Origin: Elysia chlorotica
Taxonomy: Eukaryota > Mollusca > Gastropoda > Plakobranchidae
Direction: 5' to 3'
DNA length: 64,000 nt
Assembly (NCBI GenBank): GCA_003991915.1
Contig: RQTK01000002.1
Span: forward strand, 60,595 to 124,594
Under the pieces are notes generated by a model, which saw nothing but the letters and a program-made list of their open reading frames with translations, made no database searches and was not told where the DNA came from. Each line of letters opens with the position of its first letter. Position 1 is the first letter of the stretch. Positions 46,801-58,900 of the stretch are shown piece after piece. A program made the position numbers and the translations under genes.

Positions 46801-49062
46801 ATAAATGGGATGAAAAAAAAACATCTCTTATATTAGATTACTTACTTGTTCTTCACAGCTGATGCGTTGTCTTCTTCTAAAAACAGCTTATTGCACAATA
46901 GCTGCCCCATCTCAATTCTTCCGTGTAAAAAGTAAAAAGTGAGAAAAATCTTTAAGTGACTTATTTTTTAATGGTTTTAATGAAAAAGAAAACAACAATA
47001 TTGCAAAAGTAAGTATTTGAAGAAATGCTAACAACAAAAAAAACAACAGATTTTGACAATTTGAATTGTACAAAATGTCTTCATGTAAACTTCTTATTAC
47101 ACATGTATAAAACTGTAAGAAATTAAATATACATACCTCAAAAATACATCTAAAATTAGAAAGAATATTTATACAGCTGCTAAAACCATAAAACCATATA
47201 TTAACTGACTCCCTCTCCAAATTTTTGGGAAACAAATATTGTGACGACCAAAAGATTAACTCACAAAAAAAAGAGAATTTATCTGTTGTGCCGTAGAGAG
47301 GCTAAAAGTCCCTTTACTGCAAATAAATTATAAATCTCACTGATCAAGCTTTATACTTTGATAATCTGTAATATTGAATTAAATTGGATTGAAGTTTTAA
47401 CCAGAAATGTAAGTAAACATAACAGACAAATTTAAGACTGTTAGACAATCAATGGTATTTAATTTTGTTTCGATACCTTTTCAAACGTAATTCACACCAT
47501 GAACGAGCAGTTGACTCCTTCACCAGCTGCCGTCTCAGTGAGGCTACCCTAATCAAAATATAAGACAAAAAATGCAACCAAATTTGTTCAATGCCTTATT
47601 ATGTTACGTTTAATATAAATTCCTGACTGACGAAATGTTTAATTAAAATTAAAGAAGAACCCAAACAAAAACTTTTTTCAATGGGACAAACTAACAAGTT
47701 GTTGTTTTTTTTAATACATTGTACATAACTCCATTACATTTCTGTACGGAGAACTTTCCCTTCGAAATCTATTTTCCCAACCACACATGAATCTCACATT
47801 TTTTAACTGGCGGCTTTATATCTTTAATCTCCTATCTTGCTAGATGGTTTTCCATAGACGGCCGCTCCCCTCACCCTCCCCTCTCTGCATATCATTTTTC
47901 ATTGTAACCCACATCTTTACTGTACATACACTACATGATGTTAGTCCTGGCTTGTGGTAGAAGTATTATTTTTCAGTTATAACCCAGCAGATATTCGGTT
48001 GTCTAATTTTAAACTAAATTTAGACTTATGTAGAGTGTCTGCTATGCAACTTTGTACATTTTTTGGCACTTCTGGTTCGTTGGATCCAAGGATGGGTATG
48101 AGATTACTGGTTAGTTTGTTGGATCCAAGATCCAAGATACTAAAGACAAAGAAGGAGAAAAATCAGAGATTTGTATCTGTTTGTTGAGTGTTGGGTGTTC
48201 TTTGAGTCTGAGTTTGCTCTATTCGAATTCTACTGTACCAATTAAAACTGGTTCACCCATTGATCATCATGATTTTATAAAATAATTGTGAAAAAAAGTC
48301 TTTAGAACATTTTATACAACTTTTCCCCAAATTAATATTAAGTTAATACCTGTAATTGCAGATTTTTGGAGAAGCGGCTTTCCATATTAAATATATATAT
48401 ACATAAAAATCAACCAACCATTACACACTCATAGACTAAAACACTGTTACCTCTTTGCTAGATCTTCTGCAGAGCCCCCATCACTCCTCTGATTTACTGC
48501 ACATAGGAATGAGAAATTTGAAAATAAAATTACAAAAATCACCACGGAAATAGTATTTAGCTTTTGAAAGACCAGCAAGACAGCGGATTGTGTAAAAGTA
48601 CATATCACTAGAACACTTTATGAAATTTAAGAAAACCTGGCAGTATGCACTTTACTAGTAAAAGACATTACAGTCTGATGATGCTTGATAGATAATATAT
48701 CTTTTATTTAAGAAGAATGGTCTATAGCCTATCCCAATGTTTGTTAAGAAAGAAAACTTAAGAATAGTTAAGCTGGCGAAGAACATAAATTTGCTGGATT
48801 AAATGTAATTATATATTATCAATAATTTAAAATAATTTTTTTTGTCATTTATAAATAAATGCTTCTCATCGACCTCCCCTTTGTTCAATAAAACATTTAT
48901 AGATTATAAGTCTGAGAAACTGGTCACTATACGTTATTTAAAGTCTTTCTCACATGTTTCTTGTGCATCGAGCAAATGGTGAAGGTCATCGTCTAGTCTG
49001 GTTTTCATTTCCAGAAGTTCAGATGTTGTAAGTTTTTCACTCATTCCGTTCAATTTCTCCAT
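43711..49062 (-). CDS. CENP-H-like coiled-coil protein (gene-level entry)
   Basis: Eight minus-strand exons (49062-48954, 48496-48451, 47548-47477, 46917-46846, 46623-46578, 45294-45243, 44553-44454, 43864-43711), every phase closing, give 216 residues. The protein is charged, helical and coiled-coil-like. Its last 50 residues, with ICQNVIQRLIYGLGINLDED KELEELIEKC, resemble the C-terminus of CENP-H (VFQNLILGSKVNWAEDPALK EIVLQLEK in human), and ETRDLEEKLHD resembles its SWDLEEKL block. CENP-H belongs to the CCAN complex of the inner kinetochore and pairs with CENP-K. Identification rests on short remembered similarity; another kinetochore or centrosomal coiled-coil protein is possible. The gene structure is firmer than the name. 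Human CENP-H has 247 residues. Confidence 0.6.
44237..44468 (+). repeat. Perfect 116-bp tandem duplication at an exon end
   Basis: Units 44237-44352 and 44353-44468, with no difference seen. On the minus strand each unit starts with the last exon bases (CAATGAATACAAAAG) and the donor gtaaac. The donor is therefore present twice, at 44454/44453 and 116 bp further on. Confidence 0.92.
44454..44553 (-). CDS. CENP-H-like exon 7
   Basis: Acceptor ttgatatccag, donor AAAAG|gtaaac. Encodes LKTENMELLEKLKECQKQVT and LPAEVIRTNEYK; coiled coil followed by a proline break. Enters phase 1, leaves phase 2. Confidence 0.75.
45243..45294 (-). CDS. CENP-H-like exon 6
   Basis: 52-nt exon. Acceptor tctgttttaaag, donor TTTCA|gtgagt. 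Encodes ETRDLEEKLHDQELNNF, like the WDLEEKL block of CENP-H. Confidence 0.72.
45766..45830 (+). repeat. 32-bp direct repeat (2 units)
   Basis: GACATTGGAAAATGAGTTAG followed by ACC.CCTGC occurs twice in a row in a CENP-H-like intron. Confidence 0.85.
46578..46623 (-). CDS. CENP-H-like exon 5
   Basis: 46-nt exon. Acceptor tcctctttcag, donor GATAAG|gtattt. Encodes LEKLDMAQQALRIDK. Phase 2 in, phase 0 out. Confidence 0.72.
46846..46917 (-). CDS. CENP-H-like exon 4
   Basis: 72-nt exon. Acceptor acacggaag (weak polypyrimidine), donor AACAA|gtaagt. Encodes IEMGQLLCNKLFLEEDNASA VKN. The phase fits on both sides (R at the 5' join, N at the 3' join). Confidence 0.7.
47477..47548 (-). CDS. CENP-H-like exon 3
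   Basis: 72-nt exon. Acceptor attttgattag, donor GAAAAG|gtatcg. Encodes VASLRRQLVKESTARSWCEL RLK, basic helix. Confidence 0.72.
48451..48496 (-). CDS. CENP-H-like exon 2
   Basis: 46-nt exon. Acceptor cctatgtgcag, donor AAGAG|gtaaca. Encodes NQRSDGGSAEDLAK. Confidence 0.7.
48954..49062 (-). CDS. CENP-H-like exon 1
   Basis: ATG at 49062-49060. Encodes MEKLNGMSEKLTTSELLEMK and TRLDDDLHHLLDAQET; donor ACAT|gtgaga, phase 1. No in-frame upstream ATG is needed, and sequence upstream (AATAAGAGAAT) shows a stop in frame, supporting this start. Confidence 0.72.
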
Positions 49063-50904
49063 ATTCTCTTATTGACGGTGAAAATCTGTGAAGGCATTAT
49101 GAAACGAAGTGGCTGCTTGTAACTTATCGTACAAAAAGAGAGGATTTTTATCTTACGGCACTAGATTTTACTTCTCACCACGTCTCTTGATTTGTGAGAG
49201 ATCAGAATACATGTGTTATCAAATTTGCTTGCATGAGATTACAACAGTCTATAAACATCTGCGCATTCAGTGCCATTATCACGACATGACACAGAGTTTA
49301 AGAGATCCAGCGAGAAGTAAAATCTAGTTCTGTGCGAATAGAACTCTTTCTTCTCGTACAATCCCTTACAAGCAGCTCCGGCCATCATAAAAAGATTTTA
49401 ATCACTGAGGAGTAGATCGGTTCTGACCATCTCCATTGATAAAAAACCTCTCTCCCTCTCTCTCTCTTCTCCATACAGCCAGCAGGAGGTCTGCGGTTTG
49501 AATTTCAACAAGATCTATCATCTAGTGCACCTCTCACCAAATTGATAGGATTCTTCAGGAATCTAAGAGGACGTAAAGTGTAACTCAAGTCATGAAGCGA
49601 CCTAATATTTTTGAATAACATAGGGTCTAATTAATAGGTTAACTCTAAGGACTTGTCTCCCAATGGATTGGTTCTTGAGATCACACCACTGTACCATTTA
49701 GGCCTAGGTTTACACTATAGGCCTAGGGGCCATTCACTGCATTTGCTTACCGTATTACTCAATTCTGGATCTATTAGAAACTGCAAGCAACAAATATACA
49801 ATCTCTAGTGTAATAGCAGGTCCAGATTTGTGTTTGATATATTTTTTAAAAATTAAAGCCCTTTTCTCTAGAATCCAAAATCTAGATTCTATCCTGTTTA
49901 CTTTTTGTAATAGATCTACTTATAGTGATCTTTCTTCATAATTACGATACTTGGTGTTGATAGCCTAAAAAAATAGAGATATGTATAAAACTATTTTAAA
50001 AATCGATTCAAGAAAGGATGTACATTGTACATGTATATGTAACAGGTCTAGATATCTAGATCAACACTTTCATGGATTGAGAGAGCCGCCAAGTCAAAAA
50101 TAATGTTTATCTTGACGATTCTATTTTGGTATAACTTCCGGATGTGGAAGCCTCAATCGTTCCTTTCGGATAGCACACTGGGAGATACTCCTAACGCACT
50201 AGAGAAAAACCGCTTTCGAAGCAGTCCCAAATTGAAAGGTGGGCCAGTCGCCAACCCTAGGGCAAGTAGGGGGCGCTAGCCCTACTAAATACTAGATCTA
50301 GTAACGTAAAAGTAAATTGGTCAATGTTTCTGTCTTACTATGCTTCGTTTCAATCTTAAAACACGAAACACGCACAGCATTGGCTGAAATGGACCAAACC
50401 CTACATGCTTTATTCAATTTCTATTAAAAGTCTTAAAAGTAAAACACGGACTGGAAACATAATTATGACGAGTTATAGAACTAAACGAAGATATTGCCAC
50501 TATTAAAAAGAAAGAAGGAAAGAGATATATGAATACATTGAACGGAGGAGATGCGTAAGCAGGTATCAGCGACAGTATTAAATGCTACACAAGGAATTGC
50601 CTTGTGTCCGCTAATTCCGTATCTCATCTTACAGCGGATCCAATAAATTCCTCCCCGATCACAAAGTGTAGACTACCACTCGAACCCTATACAATCGTTC
50701 TCTTTCTTTACCTGACTTTCTCTCATACTTTATCCACCCACCCATTCATCCATCCATCCAACCACCCATCCATTCGTTTGTCTGTATGTCTGTCTCTACA
50801 TTATTTTTCTCATAATTTATCCGTTATGATCTATCCACAGCAACCATCTCTATATGTCTGTCTCTCACTCTCAGAATTTCTCTTATAATCTATCCATTAC
50901 CCAT

Positions 50905-50935
<31 letters not shown>

Positions 50936-50954
50936 TCTCATATTTATCACATTT

Positions 50955-51181
50955 TTCTAGAAGGACCTATAAAAACCCATTTTGATTTTGTTGTTATTGT
51001 TGTTCTTCTTCTTGTCTTCTATCATTCTTTGCAACTCTATAGCTTAAAATAAGGACTGAGAGAAAGGACAGACATATACTTGTGAGTCTTTCGTGTTATG
51101 ACACACTACAGTGGAAAGTAAACATGGAAAGAGGGAACCAAGAGAGCATACATCATTTACATGTACCGTATAGGGTTTCTC
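50955..51181 (-). repeat. Dispersed repeat, copy 2 (inverted relative to 40262-40480)
   Basis: Reverse complement of 40262-40480 with small changes (e.g. GACACACTACAGTGGAAAGT here against CACTGTAGTGCTACAT there). Followed by CTGT and CT runs, the mirror of the GA tract next to copy 1. Confidence 0.88.
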
Positions 51182-51199
51182 TGTCTGTCTGTCTCTGTC

Positions 51200-51267
<68 letters not shown>

Positions 51268-51560
51268 TATCTATCTATCTCTCACTCTCTTTTCCTTTTT
51301 CTCTCTCTACCTTTATCTCTTTCTCAGCCCCTGTCACACAGACAGTATGTGGCTCTCTTTTCCTCTACCTATCTAGGATAATTTTTTGGAGTGCCTATCT
51401 ATCTCGTTCTCATCCTCTGTGGCTCTTTCTCTCCCCCTCTCACTTTCTCTTTATTTATTTCTATTTCCCACGTCCTCTCTTTCCAGAAATCTCTCCTTCT
51501 CCCCCTCTCTCTCTCTCCTTCCCTCTCTCCTTATTCTCCCCCCCCCCCCCCCCCCCTCTC
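51182..51560 (+). repeat. CT-rich microsatellite and poly-C tract
   Basis: CTGT, then CT (about 51205-51258), CG and ATCT words, then pyrimidine tract and C(18) at about 51538-51556. Confidence 0.93.
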
Positions 51561-52937
51561 CTCACGATTTTCACTTGCGTTTCTATCTATGAATATGATG
51601 TCTCCACCATTAAACTTATCTCACCAATATGAAATCATTTAAATCAATCAATTTATATAGTTTGGATAGGAAACACGCGGTCTTGATATTCAATTATCAA
51701 TAATTATGATTTATAAAAACTTTTAATATACAAACGGTGAAAAAATTTTTTACGGCAGTGATTATTCAATCTAAGTCGACCCAACCGTACATACCAAGTT
51801 AGCACCTGTTATATAATTCACTATTATGTTAAAGGATGTTTATGTTTAGACATAGTTAAATTATAGACTTAAATAGAATTTGGTCATCATGTTAATTTTG
51901 TGTCTCATATAATGGAAAAACAAAGTCTCTGCGCTTAGCTCTAGGTTTGTTTTATCTTCATCCCAATGCCATTTATAACGCAGTTCACTATCCAGCGACC
52001 GGCGGTAAACGGTCCGCGTCACGTGACTTCGCGGTAGGCCTTTGCCGGGAGCTAATGACTAAGCATAGGGGAAAAGATGGAGTCATTGAAATCAACTTAA
52101 TGGATGGGTTGATCTGATCTATTTAGTTTTAAAACGAAATGAATATTGTTTGATGTTTTAATTTGTTTTTATTTTTTTATTTACGAGGGAAACAAAACAC
52201 AAAAAGAGACACAATTTCAATAAACACACTAACTTAGTTTTCTTATCCCCCAGTTCTGTTTTTTTTTTTTTTAACGGAAACGGGTGTGAAGTTTCGAACA
52301 AAAGTAGAGATATTTTTACACGAATGACCTTGGTCGCGTACTGTAAAGTTCGAAACTCTAAATATTTTTTCTAAAAGAAAAAAAATCATTTGATTAATAA
52401 ATGGACAATTTCATGAAGCTTGGTGTTCATGTGAAGGGCCAGTAGATGTAGTTTAAACAGTAGGCTACTGCCTGAGCTGAAACAGTTTACTGTTCCGCAG
52501 CTAGACTCTCACTCCGATACTAACAAAGGCCAAATGTTAAGACCTCTAGCTTCTTTTTTTTGTACAGCATAAATTAATGTGATACACGATGCATAGGTGG
52601 GCCATAGTTAAAGATAATTATTTTATATATTAAAAATCCAAACCACAATATTTTGGGGTTGATGTGTCGTACCGAATCGATAGTAAAGATCACAGGAAGT
52701 GCGGGCTAGGGGTTGTGAGGAGGAAATCCACTTAGCACTCCGCAGTAGGCCAGTGAATGCCTCAAGGCTTGACTCCGCTCTGTCCCTAATACAGATTGTT
52801 TATACCGGTTGATAGCCTAGATCTTATAAAAATGACAAATAACCAATTTTATTTTTTCGAGTTAACAATAAGATTACTATCATCATTATCATCAGCAGCA
52901 ACATCTATAACAAGAACGACAACAATTTGGTTCAACG

Positions 52938-52939
52938 GC

Positions 52940-53004
<65 letters not shown>

Positions 53005-53030
53005 AAACAACAACAACAACAAGAACGACA
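52938..53030 (+). repeat. (AAC)n microsatellite
   Basis: About 25 AAC units with an AAAAC and an AAGAACG variant at the end. Poly-Asn/Gln frames over it are artefacts. Confidence 0.95.
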
Positions 53031-53199
53031 ACAAATTAGTCCGTCTATCGGATTTGGGTTTTTCGCTTGTTTTGAAATCAACTTTTTATTTACATTCCTA
53101 AACTCAAAATACTTATCCTAAATAGCCTAAAAAACGAAGCTGAAGAACAATTGGCAGAAAAACAACAACAACAGGGTTCATAACAGGCAAAAGCACAGT

Positions 53200-54170
53200 C
53201 GAACACATTTTCAAATGCTGCATCATAAAGGAAAAGCACCTACATCACAAAGAAGAACTCAATTTTATAAACTTCAAACAAGTATTATTTTGATGGAGTA
53301 TGGCACGGTGGACTCTGACATGCTTTACGTGGTTTTGGTATAGACGAAGCCCTTGTGCAAATCACGAAGTCCTTGTACAATTCGACCAACAGTGCAGTGC
53401 TCCTGAATGACAACAGCAGCGATTACTTCAAGACAGCGGCCGGTGTCCGCCACAGTTGTCTTCTTTCACCAATCTTGTCCAACCTGTAGTTAGAAAACAT
53501 CACGAGACATACATTACATGGCTTAAAAAGTCCGCAATCTCCATCGTAGGACAACAAGTATACAAACTAAGATTTGCAGATGGTTTCAACCTGATGGGAG
53601 AAAGTAACAATCTAGAGCTTACATAATTATAGACTGTCAAATAGTACACGAGCATTTGACATGAAGATCAGCAGCAAAAGTGGTGAAGTAAAATTGAGCA
53701 ATACAGTACACAAAAATGGCCAACAAGTAGAGGATGTAGAGTTTTTCAAATACTTCGTGTCCACACTAAGTAAGGATGGACGTTCCACTATGGAAATCGA
53801 GATAAGACTCACCATCGAAACAGTCAGCATGGCCAAACTAAACAAGATCTGGAGAATACATTTCTACAAACGCATCTACGGAATGTCTTGGAAGAATTGC
53901 ATTAAGATAAACGCTGCACAAACAAATACAGATGGAAAAGTTGGTAGCGGCGGTGAAAAGATAACTTGCGTGGTTCGGCCACATCACTTGTCACAATAGC
54001 TTAATCAAGACGATGCTGTAAAGATAGAAAGTGCGGGTGAAGAGACTGGACAGCCCAACCCTGACAATATTGACAGGAGACACTCAGGACGGACATGCCT
54101 GGCGTTCGCTGCCGTGAAACTGTCGACTATGTACATGTGTCTCTCATACGACTAACCAGTCAGGGGACTG
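53200..54170 (+). mobile_element. Non-LTR retrotransposon relic (RTE/Jockey-like RT, endonuclease side missing)
   Basis: Shifted frames still show reverse-transcriptase words: a FDGVWHGGL-like start at about 53290, GVRHSCLLSPILSNL (about 53445), a LRFADGF block where active elements have FADD (about 53570), GQQVEDVEFFKYFVSTLSKD GR (53715 on), and near the end LAWFGHITCHNSL. Multiple stops and frameshifts; the catalytic Asp pair is broken (ADG for ADD). It is dead. Confidence 0.85.
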
Positions 54171-55926
54171 AACTTAAAAAAACAACAACATCAAACCATG
54201 TACCCTTTATTTCTCAATTCATTTATGTACAGAAGCTTAGTCGTTCCCGAGACTTAACGGCATCATAACTTTACACCCGCAAAAACTTCTAGGTAGCCAC
54301 GATTTGGGTCCGATGTAGGCCAACAACACAACACAGACTTGGGGGGTTATAAAAGCTTCCTAAAAAAAGGCCTGTTTCTAAAAATAGACCTGACATAATG
54401 ATAAACGTCGGCACCTGCAAAGCAAAATAAAATGTTTAAATTACACTCTGATATATTTCACACTTTAAACATGTTGGTTTTAATTTAGAAATTTTCAGAT
54501 AAATATGATTTAAAGCGCTGTCCCCGATGTTTCAAAGGAACAAAATAATCATGTTCTTAAATATTGTTTCGTGCAGAGAACAAAAATTCTACGCATGCGC
54601 AGGAAAAATGGCTTATGGTAGATCTCTTTTGTGTGTGAGAAGTTTTAGATACCTTATGGGATTGGTTAGATACTTATATTTGAAAGTACGGGTAAATATT
54701 TGTTTGTTCAGTTCATATCCAGTTAAACTGGTTTGTTCGGGTCCATTAGTCATTCAATAGTACTGTACTACACAATGTAAAAATAATTGGAGTAATCTGC
54801 CTAACTTTACAGTTAAAGCAAAATATAAACCTTTTTAATCGTTTTTAATTAAACATTGATGTGTTTTGTATTGTAAAACATTTTCTTATTAAATAATTTG
54901 CGCGTGTACTTCATTACTGGTTTAACTACTAAATCTTTTTACATATTTCTATTGTCTATTGTTGTTAAACAACACAGCGAACAAGAAAAATATACCCCCC
55001 TTCTCACACAAATATTCTTTCCAGATTTTGTTAACCTTTACGTAAATATTTCATTTCATATCATAAGGACAGGTAGGGATTATGAACTATTGTTACCATG
55101 TGATCGATATGGTTTTAGAAAGCCCAACAGAGGCAGGAACAATGGAGTTCTTATATCTATCTGTTCTTGAGGTGGGGTTGGGGTGTAAGATCTTATTGCA
55201 TCGAGCAGAGCGTACTCCACTGTACAGACTCATAATAAAGGGGGTATTTGCTGTCACGTAGAAACTGGTAAAAACTCCCGCTGTCTTCCATAGTGGTGAT
55301 TTTTTGGGACAGACACAACTAGATGTTAAAAAAGAGTTGTAATACGCCTTTTTTTAAATTCACAGCAGAGGTGTTTTAGAATGTTTCCCCCTATATATTT
55401 GGGCCCTTAATACTGTACCCACTAACATTCTTTTATACATAGGCTACTAAACAAAATAGCAAAGAAAAAAAAGGAAAAGTAGCCTGCCAACGTAAACTCT
55501 ATACTAACTCTACCACCACACGTTTGCAAATTCTGAAGTGTCTTGCCATGGTTTATTGTGTACTTAATTGTACCAATGGAATAGGGAGTCTCAATCATTG
55601 TTCTTGTGCACGTACATGTATTTAGAACATTTTCAGGCACTGTGGTAAACCGGATAATACAGGAAGATTAAGATGTTCGATGTTTGAGCTTCCAGCTATA
55701 TCCGGTTTTATGACAACCCGTGAGTCCGACACAGACAAACAAAGTGTGTGACTGTGTTCGACTTGCATCTGAGAAGGATTGTAAATTTGGGATCTGCTGT
55801 GACACACTTCGAAACTCCATTGCAATTACAAATTTTATGTATTGTATATGGACCTGTGCCTGGATTACCTTATTTATATATCAAAGTAGCAAATACTATT
55901 TGGCCTGAAAAACATGAGCATTCATC

Positions 55927-55969
55927 ATGTGTGATCAATGCAATGAGATTTTAGTTCTCATCGATAATC
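55927..55969 (+). CDS. USP34: USP34 exon 1 (start)
   Basis: ATG in context TTCATCATGT; encodes MCDQCNEILVLIDN then donor AATC|gtaagt, phase 1. It fits vertebrate USP34 MCENCADLVEVLNE position by position and the phase closes with exon 2 (C+GT, Arg). The only earlier clue was this similarity. Confidence 0.72.
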
Positions 55970-58900
55970 GTAAGTTCATAATCCCAATTTGAAATTGAAA
56001 ATTCTTGATTTCTAATTTATCTAGAATCTAGATCTAGAATGTAGACTAGATTACCCCTAAGACTGTAATGATAGATTTAGATCTCGATCGTCTAGCTCCA
56101 GAGTTCAAAATATGAACAGATCTAGATCTAGATACATCACACGAAGAGGCCCATGACTATATTATGTGTATAATTTACCAATTCAAATTTTACAAACTTG
56201 CAAATCTTGTCACTTGTGAAAGGATCAGAACATCTAGAATATATTGAGTATTCTAGATTTCTGTTATTTTAGAAAAAAATAACTGACTTTTTTCCACACA
56301 CATTTCTCTGTGCTTCATTTCGCTGGCAAGATTTCCTGTAGTATGTCTGTGTCCTCTACAAGTTGTTTGACATAGATCTAGGTTATATTGCTGCCTGGGG
56401 GGTGCGGTGGCCCTGGGGTAGAACATCGGCTTCCGACGCAAAAGGCCAGTGGGTCGAGCCTTGGCGATTTGCACCCTACTGGTTAGGTTGGTGTTAGGTT
56501 AATGTGACCGGCTGAGACAGGTATCCTCCGCCCTGTGTTGTTTGTGGCAACACTTAAAATTGTTAGTCTTGGGGCCTGTTCACAATATAGCCTAGATATA
56601 TATATATAGTGCTGATGTTGGACGTTGAACCAACTCAGCAACATCATTTCTGCCTTCCCATGCTTCTTTTTACTTGTTTTGGTTTCCATATGATCAGTTT
56701 TTTTCCAAATTCATCCTTGTTCCTATAACAATGCTCGCTGAACCTAAGACACCTATCTTTCATGCCGTTACACTTGACAGTTTTCCGTACAGAGCCTTTT
56801 TTGGATTTTATTCTTCCAAGTTACACCTTTAACTAATCTGAGCATTTCTGTGTATGTGGTGTCTAGTTTCATCCGTATTTATAAGAGAACAGTTTCTACT
56901 CCAGCTCTAAAAAAACTTTCAAATTCTCAAAATTCAGATCCCTATTTCCAAATTAGGTCTAGTGTTTCCCGAGCCATTCCAATTCTAGCTTTTATATCCA
57001 CGCTCTAGAGTCTAGACTATATCATGTAATGTGTCTTTCCACATTGTTTTAATCTTTCTTGAGACCTAGAAAAGGTTTTAAAAGCTTGGAAAGAGTTTTG
57101 TTTTGCTTTCTTGGCAGCTAGACCAAAATTTTAACAATTTATTGGAACAAAAACACATTTAGTCATAATATTGCACATTTAGCAAAATTGGGCAAAAGCA
57201 CTTTTATAATTTTTAAAAGGAATACCATGGAATGAGCTCTAAGAATAGGGGTGGATGGAAAATTTTAAGTTTAGTAGTTTTAAACTGGTGCTGTAGATCA
57301 AGAAAGTCTAGAATTGTTCTAAGTTTTTAAAAACCTGCGTTAGATTCAGCTGATTTAGTGATACTGTGTCAGTTAACTCTATAAACTCTATGTCCAGATT
57401 CACGGCCTTCATCAAATCTCAATCTTACCATAAATCTAAATTGTGGTGGTTGCCTTTAGTTTAAAATGAAAATTTCGTTATACAATCAATCTCTATTTTA
57501 AAGTTTTTGAATGCACTTTCAATTTATGTTCTCAGTCACCTTGAAAGGTTTTATTAGCATTGCTATTTTTTTAGCTCAAGTGTTATGAGGTGTGGGTATT
57601 AGTAATTTAGTTGGGCGCTATGAAGTTGTGTACATTGACAATTAAAACCTAAAAATGAATTTGGAGTATTTAAACCTATCTAGTCACACAATTTACCCTA
57701 TTTTTACTTCTTGACACTTGCAGAAATTCTCAAACTGATACATCTGTCCTTACCTTGAAATATCTGAAAAACTAAAATCTGTTACTGCATCAGTATGTGT
57801 GTTCTTTTGAAGTTAAGCTGCTGGTTCTTTATTTATCCTTGAGCTTTCATTTGCGTTTTTTTTAATTTTTATTAAAGGGCTATGTTTTGTTTCAAAATGA
57901 ATGACAGCTGATGAGCGTTTTTCTTGCAACAATGATTGGATTGTGGGTCAAGTCTTGATCTGTTGTTTCTGCGCTTCTTTTTAAAACAGCACTGTCAATG
58001 TGTTATTAACACATGGGTCAACTACTACTTTCTTTTATTCTATGAACCATTTCAGGTACCAGTCGTCATGCATCGGGTAACCCACAACAGCTTAGCCGAG
58101 CTGAGGTGGAAACATTCATTCATTATTCTGTTACCTGGAATAACAAGTGAGTTTCATGATTTAAGGAATAAGTATTTATAACTAGTATTAGATTTTAAAA
58201 GTAGTGAACGATAAATTTCATGGTGGTTGTTGGATTAGAATGTCTGTCCGCATAGTTTTTGGATTTGACTCTCATTGAGCCTGGCAGATGTGTTTGTGAT
58301 CATATAATTATATATATATATATGCCTTGTGTCAAGTTGTGATCAATAATCAGAAAAGATCTTAGATCACCTTGATGGATATTCAGTCAAAGTCTTAAAA
58401 CAAATGCACACGGCGGCGAAAATGCACCGATTCCGTTCACTTCACAACTAAAGTGAACAGGATTCGTTGCCGTGTGCAGGTTTTTTTTGGTGTGTTTAAT
58501 TTCATGTGTGCAACATGTTGTCCATTTAGGTAGCATGCACATTGTCAGGGTGAGGGATGTTGACTTTCATCACTTCTTGTTTGGGACGAATCCTTTGTAA
58601 CTAGTTGTATCTTTTCTCTTCTTTTTTAGGCGATGCCTTTGCATCTATAAAGACTTCAAAAATTTTGACAAGTTGACCAATCTTGTCCAAGTGTTGCTAA
58701 ACATGGGTATGGATCTCATACAAAACCTCCCATTCATCTTGCCTGACAAGCTCAGGGCTAAAGCAGCAGAGGAAGCTGCCAAAGGAGAAAGAACTACTTC
58801 TCAGTCTTCAATTGAAGGCACGTCAAGGAGGAGCTCCGAGTCAGCTAGTGACGACAGCAGAACTGCCGAGGAAGAGAGCAAAGAAGATGCCCTCTTAGCA

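Larger units (their letters stand above)
49063..55926. other. Intergenic region between the CENP-H-like gene and USP34
   Basis: The two genes diverge from here. Contains the inverted repeat copy 50955-51181, CT/C tracts (50913-51560), an AAC microsatellite, a LINE relic (53200-54170), a CLEAR-type box GTCACGTGAC at 52018-52027 in a locally GC-rich spot, and an NRF1-like GCATGCGCA at 54593-54601. No exon recognised. Confidence 0.45.

Noticed and set aside
46606-46836. Plus-strand 76-residue lysine-rich frame
   Set aside because: It overlaps minus-strand exon and AT-rich intron of the CENP-H-like gene; no start context or homology.
53661-53999. Host gene of 112 residues
   Set aside because: The sequence is a fragment of a non-LTR reverse transcriptase with stops on both sides.
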